A DNA stretch of 64,000 nt from Streptomyces longwoodensis (GCF_001514125.1 NZ_KQ948563.1:120469-184468), one strand, 5' to 3'. Numbered from the stretch's first letter, positions 39,894-48,707 are shown. Program-made: numbers and translations. Notes: a model not told the origin generated them from the sequence alone.

Positions 39894-41156
39894 CTATCTA
39901 GTTTTGAATTCGACCTTTCCAGTGCTCATGCGAAAGTTTCCGTTCGAGTAAAGGGTGGGGCGGGCCTCAACATGGTTGCCGCTGTACTTCTCTACGTGCC
40001 GGATCTGGGCACCGCCCGGAACGGTGAAGTCGATCAAAGCGATGGCGACCCAGTAGGACAAATTGCGGTTGTTGAACAGCGGCACCGTCACTGTGGAACC
40101 CCGCCCGTCGGTAATGACTGCCCGAGCACCGTAGGACTTGAACGAACCGGTCCCGTTTTCCACGGCGCTGTAGGCACACAGAAGGACGTAGCCCTGGAGG
40201 TCGGGGCGGCGGATCGTAATCGTTTCGCGGCCCGGCACCCGAGAGTCGCCATCCAGGGCGATGTAGGGCGGCGTGAAAGGCGACCCGAGCTGTCGGTAGT
40301 ACACCACCTGATCTGACTTGTTCGGTCGCTTGCCAAGCGGGGTGACGAGACTCCCGGGAACATAGAGGGCGTAGAGGTCAAGGTCAGCACCGGCTTGCCT
40401 TCGGGCTGCGCTCCCGCCGTTCCATTCGAGTGTGGCGGTCACGACGAGGCTTGGATCGTCCTTGCGCATGTCGATGGTCGCCTGGCCGGCCTTTGTGAGG
40501 GCGACTTTGCCCAGCGGGACGAGAGGGCGCGTCGGTGGCGTCTGCGGCACTGGCGCACCCGGTGAGATGTTCGGTGCGTAGGTGGGTCGTGGCGGCACAG
40601 TAGGCGTGGGCCGAGTCTGCGCGCCCGTCGCCGAAGATGGAGATTGCGCCGTGGACGGCCCGGGGTCATCTACAACGATGCCGAAGTCCGAGGCTAGACC
40701 CGCCAGCCCCGTATCCCACCCCTGGCCTACTGCCCTTGCCTTCCAGACGCCTGCCCGCCTGTAAAGTTCAATGAGGATGACCACTGTCTCCCGGTGCATG
40801 AGCGGCGGCGGCGCAAAGGTGATCCGTGCGCTCCCACACTCGATGACCGCGTGAGGAGTGTTGCTTTCGTCGAAGTGAGTAACCCGCAGCTCAGGGTCAA
40901 TGCTGGCGACGACCGCGACACGGTCGACTGTCGCAGGGAGCGCGACCAGATCCGCAACGATCGTCTGCCCGTTCAGTACGACCCCGTCTTGCGACGAGTG
41001 GTTGTAGAAGACCAGATCGTCATCACTCCGTACCTTGCCGTCCTGCCCGAGCAGAACAGCAGAAACGTCGATGCCTGTTGTGAGCGAGGTGAGGGTGACG
41101 CGGCAGACCGCTGCGGACAAGACAGTGTTGCCGCCTTTGGCAAGAGTGGTAGTCAT
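39894..41156 (-). CDS. Double TerD-domain protein
   Basis: 420 aa. The first TerD domain covers residues ~1-160 (GNTVLSAAVCRVTLTSLTTG, LVFYNHSSQDGVVLNG, VVILIELYRRAGVWKARAVG). A Pro/Thr-rich linker (~170-225) follows, then a second, divergent TerD-like domain (VTATLEWNGGSAARRQAGAD with LDLYALYV, DQVVYYRQL, GYVLLCAYSA). TerD folds bind Ca2+ and act in tellurite resistance and envelope or phage stress. No other ter genes are nearby. GAGAGGG precedes ATG 41156. Confidence 0.85.
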   Translation of the reverse strand: MTTTLAKGGNTVLSAAVCRVTLTSLTTGIDVSAVLLGQDGKVRSDDDLVFYNHSSQDGVVLNGQTIVADLVALPATVDRVAVVASIDPELRVTHFDESNTPHAVIECGSARITFAPPPLMHRETVVILIELYRRAGVWKARAVGQGWDTGLAGLASDFGIVVDDPGPSTAQSPSSATGAQTRPTPTVPPRPTYAPNISPGAPVPQTPPTRPLVPLGKVALTKAGQATIDMRKDDPSLVVTATLEWNGGSAARRQAGADLDLYALYVPGSLVTPLGKRPNKSDQVVYYRQLGSPFTPPYIALDGDSRVPGRETITIRRPDLQGYVLLCAYSAVENGTGSFKSYGARAVITDGRGSTVTVPLFNNRNLSYWVAIALIDFTVPGGAQIRHVEKYSGNHVEARPTLYSNGNFRMSTGKVEFKTR

Positions 41157-41568
41157 GGGTGCCCTCTCACGGTGGTGCGTACATCGTGGTACCCCCAGCC
41201 GGTCCGTGTAGGACAAAACAGTGATCTCCTGCGGTGAAGCACTCTCCAGGTGATCATCTGAGGTGGCAAGGCGCGCCGGCAGTCCAACCGCCCGTCTCAG
41301 TTTCCGTCTCATTCAGCGCCGTTCACGGCCGTTCAGGCGGGACTTAGCGCTGTCTCCACACTGACGGACAGCCGCCCTTGAACGCAGGTGAACGCCCCTG
41401 CACGCATCCCGTCACCCGATCAACACAGTTGGAAAGCGTGCGCCCCCGAGCAACCTCCTTGGGTCGCCGTGCACCGCTGCGCGGAGCAGTGCGCCTTCCA
41501 TAGAGGACATGTGCCCGGCAACTCTGCACTGGTCCGCACAACGGCCGAGACCGGGGGTGGGAGACGTG
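41157..41568. other. Intergenic region in the element
   Basis: 412 bp holding the TerD promoter side. GCCGTTCA is repeated in tandem and several TGAACG-type short repeats occur around 41310-41395. I see no gene that I can support. Confidence 0.4.
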
Positions 41569-41742
41569 GTGGCTACGCAGTCCAGGCGTGGAGCGCTCAC
41601 GGCGAAGGGCACTCGTTGCCGGCGGCTGGCCATGGTCGGTGCGTCGCGATGCAACCTGCACCGTGGCGAGTGGTCGTCGTACACCATCGAGAAACGCAAG
41701 GAAGCCGAACGCAAGGCGAAGACACGCAAGCGTCGCAAGTGA
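41569..41742 (+). CDS. Small zinc-motif protein of mobile-element type
   Basis: 57 aa: MATQSRRGALTAKGTRCRRL, then AMVGASRCNLHRGEW and a Lys/Arg-rich tail ending AKTRKRRK. The G-T-R-C-R-R-x-A-x7-C-x2-H pattern matches the short HGGxxC-type motif common in phage and element proteins. GGGAG lies upstream of GTG 41566/41569. Function unknown. Confidence 0.5.
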   Translation: MATQSRRGALTAKGTRCRRLAMVGASRCNLHRGEWSSYTIEKRKEAERKAKTRKRRK

Positions 41743-41939
41743 CCTCAGCCTGTGCGAGGTGACATCCCCGGTTGACATCAGCGACAGCGGACAGCGGTGG
41801 CACGGTGCGGTCTGACACAGCCACGGTCACCCCGCGCAGCATGTGTGGACAGGCGGTCAGACCAAACTCCTGATGCGGGTGTCGTCGATCATGCGCGAGG
41901 CCCCTGATGAGCTCCGGACGCTCGGCGGACAATGGCGAG

Positions 41940-42359
41940 ATGACGTTGACGATTTGGGTCGATGACTGGCAGGTCCAGTGCTGCGGAAAGAGTTTCGCGC
42001 CAGGGGATGTTGTCTCCTGGACGCTGCTGGAGGTCGATCCGGAGGAGTACGCCGACGTCGTTGGCAGCGAACTTGCGAATGAGATCAACTTCCGCGAGGA
42101 GCATCACGGCCAAGGGGAGGGGCACGCACCAGCCTCAGTAGAGGTGGTGTCGATAGCCGAGGTGCACTGTCGTTACGAGGTACCTCCGGGCTCCACGGAC
42201 AATGTGAACTACCCCGTTCCGGGCACGACCGTGCTGGTTCCGGTCAAGGAGGCGGACGGGTGGGCGACGGCCAGGCCGGATGTTAGCTTCGCGGGCTATC
42301 TGGTCACGGCCCGGCGTGCCACAGACGGACCGCAGGGTGCGGCTGCTCGCGGTCGATGA
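41940..42359 (+). CDS. DUF6578-like protein
   Basis: 139 aa beginning MTLTIWVDDWQVQCCGKSFA, then PGDVVSWTLLEVDPEEYADV and, later, a beta-rich half (VPGTTVLVPVKEADGWATAR). It resembles DUF6578 proteins seen in streptomycetes and their elements; function unknown. An upstream ATG (41907) is in frame, but the MTLTIW start matches the family as I remember it. It is the last gene of the element before attR. Confidence 0.7.
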   Translation: MTLTIWVDDWQVQCCGKSFAPGDVVSWTLLEVDPEEYADVVGSELANEINFREEHHGQGEGHAPASVEVVSIAEVHCRYEVPPGSTDNVNYPVPGTTVLVPVKEADGWATARPDVSFAGYLVTARRATDGPQGAAARGR

Positions 42360-42669
42360 AGGAGCTGGCGCGACAGGCTTCCTGCCCGGTCGCTGAACAG
42401 CAACTCCGTACCGCAACCTCAACGGCCGACCCCGTCCGGTAACGTCCCTCAGGTGCATCGGAGCCGGCGGTATGACCGTCGCTGACCGATCGGGCCAGAG
42501 CTACGCATCAGGTGTTGTTCCGCGATAGGCACCAGCAGGACGCAGCACCAGTGAGTGTCTAACTGCGTGACAACGCCGACGAACAACGGCGGACGAGCGC
42601 GAACGTCTGCGGACCATCTGCGCAGGTGAGAGCCGCATCAGCCACAAGCAGCACCCTCACCCGAGTTGC
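42360..42669. other. Right end of the element, non-coding
   Basis: 310 bp between the last cargo gene and attR. Apart from the integrase arm site at 42555-42571 I see no gene. This is the attP' side expected to hold Int/Xis binding sites. Confidence 0.5.
42555..42571 (-). promoter_or_regulatory. Integrase arm-type site, right
   Basis: On the minus strand GTCACGCAGTTAGACAC, an exact match to the 17-bp pSAM2 Int arm-site consensus as I remember it. The partner site lies at 29181-29197. Confidence 0.75.
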
Positions 42670-42716
42670 TTCGGGACGAAGAGGTCGTGGGTTCAAATCC
42701 CGCCACCCCGACAGCC
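42670..42716 (+). other. attR core (duplicate 3' half of tRNA-Pro)
   Basis: 47 bp identical to 29076-29122. This is the original chromosomal 3' half of tRNA-Pro, left as a non-functional fragment on the right side of the element. Confidence 0.95.
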
Positions 42717-42723
42717 AAAACAC

Positions 42724-42763
42724 CAGGTGAGGCACCTAGGCGCGGTCCTAGGTGCCTCACCTG
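42724..42763 (+). terminator. Original tRNA-Pro terminator, now orphaned
   Basis: A perfect 17-bp stem (42724-42740 with 42747-42763) and 6-nt loop, followed by TTTCTGT. It shares the CCTAGG arm with the element's hairpin at 29135-29164. Confidence 0.85.
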
Positions 42764-42934
42764 TTTCTGTCCCAACGTATAGGGCGGGCGTCGACCAGCT
42801 GCGGATGTGGCCCGCAGGCGCCGGGCGTAATGTGGCCTTACACCCGGACCGCGCCCTCTGGGCGTGATGTCCCGCGTGCCTCCCACCCTTCGCTCCGTGG
42901 CCGAGGTGCGCCTGGACGAGCGGAGGATTCTGCG

Positions 42935-43765
42935 ATGGGCACTGTCACGACCGGCGACGGCACCACGATCTTCTACAAGGACTGGGGTCCTCGGGACGGG
43001 GAGCCGATCGTCTTCCATCACGGGTGGCCGCTGAGCGCCGACGACTGGGACAACCAGATGTTGTTCTTCCTGGCGCAGGGCTACCGGGTCATCGCCCACG
43101 ACCGCCGGGGCCACGGACGCTCCACCCAGACCGCGACCGGCCACGACATGGACACCTACGCCGCGGACGTGACCGCCCTGACCGACGCGCTCGACCTGCG
43201 CGGAGCCGTGCACATCGGACACTCCACCGGCGGTGGCGAGGTCGCCCGCTACGTCGCCCGTGCAAAGCCCGGCCGTGTCTCGAAGGCGGTCCTCGTGGGT
43301 GCGGTGCCACCGTTGATGCTGAAGACGGAGGCCAACCCGGGCGGCTTGCCGAAGGAGGTCTTCGACGGCTTCCGTGAGGGCGTTGCCGGCAACCGGGCCC
43401 AGACGTTCATCGACATTCCCTCGGGGCCGTTCTACGGCTTCAACCGTCCCGGAGCGCAGGTGTCGCAGGGTCTGATCGACAACTGGTGGCGGCAGGGCAT
43501 GATGGGCGCGGCGAACGCGCACTACGAGTGCATCGCGGCGTTCTCCGAGACCGACTTCACCGAGGACTTGAAGCAGATCGACGTGCCCGTCCTCGTCGCG
43601 CACGGAACCGACGACCAGGTCGTCCCGTACGACGACTCGGCACCCCTGACGGTCAAGCTCCTGAAGAACGGGACCCTCAAGTCCTACGAGGGCTATCCGC
43701 ACGGGATGCTGTCGACGCACCCGGAGGTCCTCAACCCGGACATCCTCGCGTTCATCCGTTCCTGA
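42935..43765 (+). CDS. Alpha/beta hydrolase, non-haem chloroperoxidase/perhydrolase type
   Basis: 276 aa. IVFHHGWPLSADDWDNQM (HGWP oxyanion loop), GHSTGGGEVARY (nucleophile Ser), HGTDDQVVP (Asp) and YPHGMLSTHP (His) give a complete triad in the arrangement of cofactor-free haloperoxidases/perhydrolases. CGGAGG upstream fixes ATG 42935. Such enzymes hydrolyse esters and make peracids in vitro; the physiological substrate is unknown. It is the first chromosomal gene right of the element. Confidence 0.88.
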   Translation: MGTVTTGDGTTIFYKDWGPRDGEPIVFHHGWPLSADDWDNQMLFFLAQGYRVIAHDRRGHGRSTQTATGHDMDTYAADVTALTDALDLRGAVHIGHSTGGGEVARYVARAKPGRVSKAVLVGAVPPLMLKTEANPGGLPKEVFDGFREGVAGNRAQTFIDIPSGPFYGFNRPGAQVSQGLIDNWWRQGMMGAANAHYECIAAFSETDFTEDLKQIDVPVLVAHGTDDQVVPYDDSAPLTVKLLKNGTLKSYEGYPHGMLSTHPEVLNPDILAFIRS

Positions 43766-43887
43766 CCCCGGCGGCCGGCCCCTGCGTCCGCCCCGTTCAT
43801 GATGGCCCGGTACGGGGCGGTCCCGCAGGTGACTGGCAGGCGGACGACCGTGCACGTGCTGGTGCTGTCGACGGGAGGGGAAGAAGG

Positions 43888-44376
43888 ATGACGGCGGGCG
43901 GGGTGCACGAGTACCTGTGTTGGCGTGGTCCCCTCTCGGTGAACGTGTTCGTCATCGGCGCCGGCAACGTCCCCTTGCCGAAGGAGGCCTTTCACCTCGC
44001 GGGGATGGTCCCCGACGCCTATCTGCCGTACCCCCTGCTGGAACAGCCCGAGGCTGTCGAGCGGCTCGGTCTGGTGTCGTACGACGTCGACTTCGTCGAC
44101 ACCTCGCTCGATCTGCGCCAGTACACACGAGCGGTACTTCGGCGGGTCTGCGCAGACACCCGGGCGGTGGCCTGGACGGCTTTCGAGGGGACGTTCCACT
44201 ACGACGAACTCCTCACCGACCAGGTGGCCGACCAGGTTTACGGCTACTGCACGACCGGTGCGGAACCGGTGGTGGAGTGGGACGTCGCGGCCCTGCGGAG
44301 TGAGAAGTGGCGCCGTGGGGTCGCCGGGGCCCGAGCGGCTCTGGACGCCTTGCTGTTCCCCGATCGGTCACTCTGA
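43888..44376 (+). CDS. Hypothetical protein, 162 aa
   Basis: Starts MTAGGVHEYLCWRGPLSVNV, followed by FVIGAGNVPLPKEAFHLAGM and a C-terminal half with many Tyr/Asp (FHYDELLTDQVADQVYGYCT). GGAGGGGAAGAAGG precedes the ATG and codon bias is typical, so it is a real gene. I recognise no family. It lies between two hydrolase genes on the same strand, with 120-200 bp gaps. Confidence 0.7.
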   Translation: MTAGGVHEYLCWRGPLSVNVFVIGAGNVPLPKEAFHLAGMVPDAYLPYPLLEQPEAVERLGLVSYDVDFVDTSLDLRQYTRAVLRRVCADTRAVAWTAFEGTFHYDELLTDQVADQVYGYCTTGAEPVVEWDVAALRSEKWRRGVAGARAALDALLFPDRSL

Positions 44377-44583
44377 CGCTGCTGGGCGCACCTCACCTTC
44401 GGCCCATGGGGAACGAACGGCAGCAGCGTCTCCCCAGAGGTGCGAGCGGAGAACGTGCCCAGCCGCGTGGGGAACATCGGGTCCGGCCGGTGATGTTGGA
44501 TGGGCCGGAAGGCCGGCGCCGCACGGGCGGGGAATCCGGCAACCGCGAGGAACCAGGACGTACGTCCGCAGGAGGACTGCCAG

Positions 44584-45417
44584 ATGACCGACCGGCCCCT
44601 GACGCTCATGGCTGTGCACGCTCACCCCGACGACGAGGCCACAGGGACCGGAGGGGTTCTCGCGCGGTATGCCGCAGAAGGCATCCGTACGGTTCTCGTG
44701 ACCTGTACCGACGGCGGGTGCGGGGACGGGCCGGGGGGGGTCAAGCCGGGCGAGCCCGGGCACGATCCGGCGGCCGTCGCCCTGATGCGTCGTCAGGAAC
44801 TCGAGGCGAGCTGCGAGATCCTGAAGATCAGTGACCTGGAGCTGCTGGAGTACGCCGACTCCGGGATGATGGGCTGGCCGAGCAACGATGCCCCCGGGGC
44901 CTTCTGGCAGACCCCCGTGGAGGAAGGCGCGGCCCGGCTCGCGGACCTCATGCGGCACTACCGGCCCGATGTGGTCGTCACCTACGACGAGAACGGTTTC
45001 TACGGCCACCCCGACCACATCCAGGCCCACCGCATCACCATGGCGGCGCTGGAGATGTCCGGGCTGACCCCGAAGGTGTACTGGACCACGGTGCCCCGCT
45101 CGGGGATGCAGCGGTTCGGCGAGCTCATGCGGGAGTTCCAGCCGGACATGCCGGAGCCGGATCCCGCCGAGGTCGCTGCGATGGGCGAGATCGGCCTGCC
45201 CGACGACGAGATCACCACCTGGGTGGACGCCACCGCGTTCAGCGGCCAGAAGTTCGACGCGTTGGCCGCGCACGCCAGTCAGGGCGAGAACATCTTCTTC
45301 CTCCGGATGGGCAAGGAGAGGTTCGGCGAGTTGATGGGCGTGGAGACCTTCCTGCGGGTCCAGGACACCACCGGCGCGGACGTACCCGAGAACGACCTCT
45401 TCGCCGGACTGCGCTGA
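44584..45417 (+). CDS. PIG-L/LmbE-family N-acetylglucosaminyl deacetylase
   Basis: 277 aa. AVHAHPDDEATGTGG carries the zinc-binding His-Pro-Asp-Asp, and YGHPDHIQAHR the second His pair. Length and the ENIFFLRMG end resemble Mca/MshB proteins of mycothiol metabolism, which remove acetyl groups from GlcN-inositol or cleave mycothiol conjugates. Which of these it does cannot be decided here. GCAGGAGG precedes ATG 44584. Confidence 0.88.
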   Translation: MTDRPLTLMAVHAHPDDEATGTGGVLARYAAEGIRTVLVTCTDGGCGDGPGGVKPGEPGHDPAAVALMRRQELEASCEILKISDLELLEYADSGMMGWPSNDAPGAFWQTPVEEGAARLADLMRHYRPDVVVTYDENGFYGHPDHIQAHRITMAALEMSGLTPKVYWTTVPRSGMQRFGELMREFQPDMPEPDPAEVAAMGEIGLPDDEITTWVDATAFSGQKFDALAAHASQGENIFFLRMGKERFGELMGVETFLRVQDTTGADVPENDLFAGLR

Positions 45418-45433
45418 TCCTCTTGGTCGAGCG

Positions 45434-45601
45434 CTAAGCCTGTCGTTCCGCGCAAGCCGTCGGGCGACGGCGCCGCGTCCGCAGTCGGCGGGTGCCTTGT
45501 ACTGCGTAGACCGGGGTCATGAGGGCGAAGCCGGCTACCGCGAGCCAGGACCAGGCCTCCGCCACTGCGAGTCCGAGCAGCAGGCCGCCAAAGACGAGCA
45601 T
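45434..45601 (-). CDS. Small membrane protein, 55 aa
   Basis: Short ORF: MLVFGGLLLGLAVAEAWSWL, then AVAGFALMTPVYAVQGTRR and an Arg-rich end. Two hydrophobic segments lie close together, then a cytosolic basic tail. It starts two bases after the stop of the upstream 362-aa gene, so both are probably on one transcript. Codon bias is normal. Function unknown. Confidence 0.6.
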   Translation of the reverse strand: MLVFGGLLLGLAVAEAWSWLAVAGFALMTPVYAVQGTRRLRTRRRRPTACAERQA

Positions 45602-45603
45602 GG

Positions 45604-46692
45604 TCAGTCGCCGTCACGTTCTCCCGTCGCGTACGGATGCACGTGCCGGTTCTTGTCGAACGGGGTGAACCACTCCGCGAAGCGCATCGGGGACACCCCC
45701 AGGGCGTCGCCGGCGGGGCTTTCGTCGATGCCGTCCATGGAGTCGTCGTAGAGCCACTCGTGGTCCATGTCCTCGTAGACGGTGTCGGCGAACTTCGCCA
45801 GCGCGGCCGAGACGTCGTCGGTCAGGAGGCCGAAGGTCTCCAGGGTCACGTGCACCTCGGCCAGCAGCAGCTTCAGGGCGAGTTCCTCCGCGACGCAGCT
45901 CAGGCGTGCGAACGTGCCGTCCGTGAAGCGGGTGGTCAGGGCGATCACCGTCACCAGGAAGCGGCGCGCGAACAGGCTGTCGTACTGGAGCGCGTATCTG
46001 GCGGGCAGGGCCTCCAGGTGCCACAGGGGGCTGTCGCACTCGGCGACCGTGGTGTCCTCCTCCGCCAGGGTCTGCACGTCCTCGAAGAGCTGGTCGACCA
46101 GGACGCCCGTCGCCCACACCAGGGCGCCGGCGGCCAGCCGGGCGTCCTCCTCGGTCCGCCCGCCGAACACCTCCGGGGGGAACGCGCGCAGTTCGCCGGC
46201 CAGCCCCAGCATCCGGCGGCGGGCCCCCTGCGCCTCGGCGTCCTCGTCGTAGCCGATCCCCGCGCCGGCCCGGGCAGGGGGCTCGCTGTGCCGGGCCTTG
46301 CGGGCCGCCGGGTCGGCCGGCGGAGCATCCGGGCCCTCCGCCGCCTCCAGGCTCTCCAGGGCGGCCTTCGAATGCAGGACGACCTCGCACCGCTCGATCG
46401 GCCAGTCGGCCAACAGCTCGGACCGCTCCAGCAGTCCCTCCACCAGGAAGCGCACGGCACGTTCGGCCGCCTCCAGTGCGGGGGCGTCCACGACGACCTT
46501 GAGCAGCGCTCCCCGCGGGTGGACGGCCACGACGCTGTCCACGAGGTCGACCCGCAGGTCGGCGGGCGCCCTCGCGGTGTCGACCGCGCCGAACCCGTCC
46601 TCCAGGAGAGCCACCGCTCCGACCCGCTGCAGCGGGCCCAGCTCCGGAACGCCCCCGGGAAGGCCGACATCCACCGTCACTATGTACGTCAC
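45604..46692 (-). CDS. Hypothetical protein, 362 aa
   Basis: The N-terminal ~110 residues form a ferredoxin-like/beta region (TYIVTVDVGLPGGVPELGPL). After an acidic linker comes a helical C-terminal domain (GALVWATGVLVDQLFEDVQT, AEELALKLLLAEVHVTLETF) ending WFTPFDKNRHVHPY. No catalytic motif stands out. It is transcribed from GTG 46692, divergent from the VOC gene, and followed within 2 bases by the 55-aa membrane protein. Confidence 0.7.
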   Translation of the reverse strand: MTYIVTVDVGLPGGVPELGPLQRVGAVALLEDGFGAVDTARAPADLRVDLVDSVVAVHPRGALLKVVVDAPALEAAERAVRFLVEGLLERSELLADWPIERCEVVLHSKAALESLEAAEGPDAPPADPAARKARHSEPPARAGAGIGYDEDAEAQGARRRMLGLAGELRAFPPEVFGGRTEEDARLAAGALVWATGVLVDQLFEDVQTLAEEDTTVAECDSPLWHLEALPARYALQYDSLFARRFLVTVIALTTRFTDGTFARLSCVAEELALKLLLAEVHVTLETFGLLTDDVSAALAKFADTVYEDMDHEWLYDDSMDGIDESPAGDALGVSPMRFAEWFTPFDKNRHVHPYATGERDGD

Positions 46693-46811
46693 AGCCCCGA
46701 GCCTCGCAGGTTGCGCCCCCTTCCGTGGCGGATCTCCGTCGTGCCGCTGTCAGTGCCCCGCGCTACCGTGCGAAGTGGTCGGTTCGTTCGTCCCGGTTCG
46801 TGGAGGTTGTC

Positions 46812-47243
46812 ATGGTGTCGCGGCTGAATCCCTACCTGACGTTCGACGGGGACGCGCGGGAGGCGATGGAGTTCTACCGGGAGGTGTTCGGGGGGAGTCT
46901 CACGCTCAGCACGTTCGGGGAGTTCGGGCTGGAGGGGACCCCGCACGCCGAGCGGATCATGCACGGGATGCTGGAGTCGGGCAGCGGGTTCACGCTCATG
47001 GGGGGCGATCTGCCGCCCGGGGCCGAGTTCAGCGCCGGGTCCAACTTCGCCGTCGCCCTCAGCGGGGACGACGACGCCGAGCTGCGGGGCTACTGGGAGA
47101 AGCTGTCCGACGGCGGGTCCGTGTCCGTGCCGCTGGAGAAGCAGATGTGGGGGGACGTCTACGGGGCGTGTACCGATCGGTTCGGGGTTCCCTGGATGGT
47201 CGACATCGGGGAGGGGAGCGCGGGCGGCGGGGAGCAGGGTTGA
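46812..47243 (+). CDS. VOC-family (PhnB/glyoxalase-like) protein
   Basis: 143 aa. SRLNPYLTFDGDAREAMEFY and REVFGGSLTLSTFGEF start the paired beta-alpha-beta-beta-beta modules. HGMLESGSGFTLMGGD and DRFGVPWMVDIGE complete a PhnB-like VOC fold, usually a small-molecule-binding dimer. Function is not predictable from this. GAGG lies upstream of ATG 46812. Convergent to the MFS gene. Confidence 0.85.
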   Translation: MVSRLNPYLTFDGDAREAMEFYREVFGGSLTLSTFGEFGLEGTPHAERIMHGMLESGSGFTLMGGDLPPGAEFSAGSNFAVALSGDDDAELRGYWEKLSDGGSVSVPLEKQMWGDVYGACTDRFGVPWMVDIGEGSAGGGEQG

Positions 47244-47265
47244 GGCGTCCTCCCGGCGGCGTCGT

Positions 47266-48546
47266 TCAGGGGCGGGCGGGCCTCGCCCTGGTCGCCCACG
47301 ACGCCACCGCCGCCAGCCCGATCAGTCCCGCCAGCGTCACGTAGCCGTACGTCAGGGTCCACACGGACGCCACCCCCGCCACCAGCAGCGGGCCGCCCGC
47401 GTCGCCCAGTTCCCGGCCCAGTTCCGCGGCTCCCATCGTCTGACCCAGGCGTTCCGGTGAGGTGTGCGTGGACAGGGTCGCGAAGCCGAGCGGGGTGATC
47501 AGGCCCGTTCCGGCGCCCGTGAGGGCCGCTGCGGTGAGGATGCCGGTCAGTCCGGGGAGCGTCGCGCAGGCCAGGCCCGCCGCCGTGAGAGCGAGGCCCG
47601 CGGTCAGGCCCGTGCGGGTCGACACCCGGCCCTCGTCCAGGGCGCGGCCCGCCCACGGCTGGACCACTGCCGCGGTCGCCGCCAGCAACGACACCGCCGC
47701 CCCCGTCGCCACCGTGCCCAGGCCCGCCGCGCGTCCCGAGACCGGCAGGAAGCCGACGCCCACCGACAGCGCCGCCGTCGCCGCGGCCAGTGCCGCCGTC
47801 GGTGCGAGGAAGGACGGATCGGCCAGGCGGCGCGCCAGGTCGAGCACCGTCTGGCGGGCCTTCGGCAGCGGCGGTACGACCGGCACGGCCAGCGCCGCCC
47901 ACACCGCCACCCCCGCGCCCAGCACCGTCAGCACCCCGAACAGCAGGCGCAGTCCCCCGGCCCACACCAGCACCCCGCCCAGCAGCGGGCCGAGCGTGTA
48001 GCCGATCGACTTGTGGAAGCCGTAGCCGCCGAAGGCCCGGCCCCGCTTCGCCGCCGGGTTCAGCCGCGCGACCAGGGCCGAGGCGGACGGCGAGAACGCC
48101 GAGGCCGCCGCACCCTGGCCCAGCCGGGCCGCCCACAGCCACCCCGGGCTGTCCGCCACGACGTACACCGCGGACGCGGCCGCGAAGGCGACCAGGCCGC
48201 CCAGCAGCACCGGGCGGGCGCCCACCCGGTCGGCGAGGGTGCCGAAGAGCGGCTTGAGGACGACCTCCGCGCCGTCGTAGAGGGCCAGCAGGCCGCCCAG
48301 GACCAGCAGGGAGGTGACCGCGTCGGAGGAGAAGCCGCCGAGGTTCGCGGCGATGCCGTGCGCGCCGAAGGCCGTGGTGAAGCCGGCGGCGTACAGCGGC
48401 CACATCTGGCGGGGCGGGGCCGCACCCTGCCTCTCCGGGGAGGAGACCGGCTCCTCGAGGGCCGCGCCCTGCTCCTCCGGGGAGGAGACCGGCTCCTCCG
48501 GGGAGGGGCCGGGCGCGGCCTCCGTGCCGTCGTCGCGTGCGGTCAT
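47266..48546 (-). CDS. MFS transporter
   Basis: 426 aa with twelve predicted hydrophobic helices from residue ~55 on (MWPLYAAGFTTAFGAHGIAA). The loop 2-3 motif is LYDGAEVVLKPLFGTLADRV, the usual MFS motif A with the G-x3-D-R region. Drug or metabolite efflux is likely. The first 50 residues are a soluble tail with two near-identical repeats (EEPVSSPEEQGAALEEPVSS), reflecting a DNA repeat at 48433/48475. ATG 48546 is the start. Confidence 0.85.
   Translation of the reverse strand: MTARDDGTEAAPGPSPEEPVSSPEEQGAALEEPVSSPERQGAAPPRQMWPLYAAGFTTAFGAHGIAANLGGFSSDAVTSLLVLGGLLALYDGAEVVLKPLFGTLADRVGARPVLLGGLVAFAAASAVYVVADSPGWLWAARLGQGAAASAFSPSASALVARLNPAAKRGRAFGGYGFHKSIGYTLGPLLGGVLVWAGGLRLLFGVLTVLGAGVAVWAALAVPVVPPLPKARQTVLDLARRLADPSFLAPTAALAAATAALSVGVGFLPVSGRAAGLGTVATGAAVSLLAATAAVVQPWAGRALDEGRVSTRTGLTAGLALTAAGLACATLPGLTGILTAAALTGAGTGLITPLGFATLSTHTSPERLGQTMGAAELGRELGDAGGPLLVAGVASVWTLTYGYVTLAGLIGLAAVASWATRARPARP
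48433..48498. repeat. Two 24-bp direct repeats in the MFS N-terminus
   Basis: 48433-48456 and 48475-48498 are identical, 42 bp apart, so each unit adds 14 codons in frame. They encode the duplicated EEPVSSPE segment. Confidence 0.85.
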
Positions 48547-48707
48547 CGGGGCTCCGGGTGGTTCTGTCGAACGGTGACGGCGCGTACGGCGCGGTCGGCG
48601 CAGGCCGCGGCGCACTCTGCCAGATCAGCTCCCCCGTCCGCTCCCGTCAAGGCGCATCCGCCCCCCTTCAGCGTCCGCCGGGGGCGCGCCCTACTAGGCT
48701 CCTCACC

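Larger units (their letters stand above)
29076..42716. mobile_element. pSAM2-type integrative and conjugative element (AICE) in tRNA-Pro
   Basis: About 13.6 kb bounded by 47-bp direct repeats of the tRNA-Pro 3' half. Reading from the left end it carries int, xis, a rolling-circle rep, small spread-type genes, an FtsK-like tra gene, an XRE regulator, a monooxygenase-like gene, an anti-sigma-type ATPase, and cargo (HNH, TerD, zinc-motif, DUF6578-like). The integrase closely resembles pSAM2 Int as I remember it, and 17-bp arm-type sites are present at both ends. I see no korSA- or pra-like gene, so control differs from pSAM2. Transposases are absent. Confidence 0.93.

Noticed and set aside
39623..39901. 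92-aa Cys-rich ORF in the element with an AGGAG site
   Set aside because: Poor codon bias, no recognisable motif, end overlaps the TerD 3' end. Left in the gap description instead of being called.
42935..45417. Genes right of attR considered as part of the element
   Set aside because: They lie outside the second att repeat and after the original tRNA terminator, and their GC content and codon use match the chromosome.
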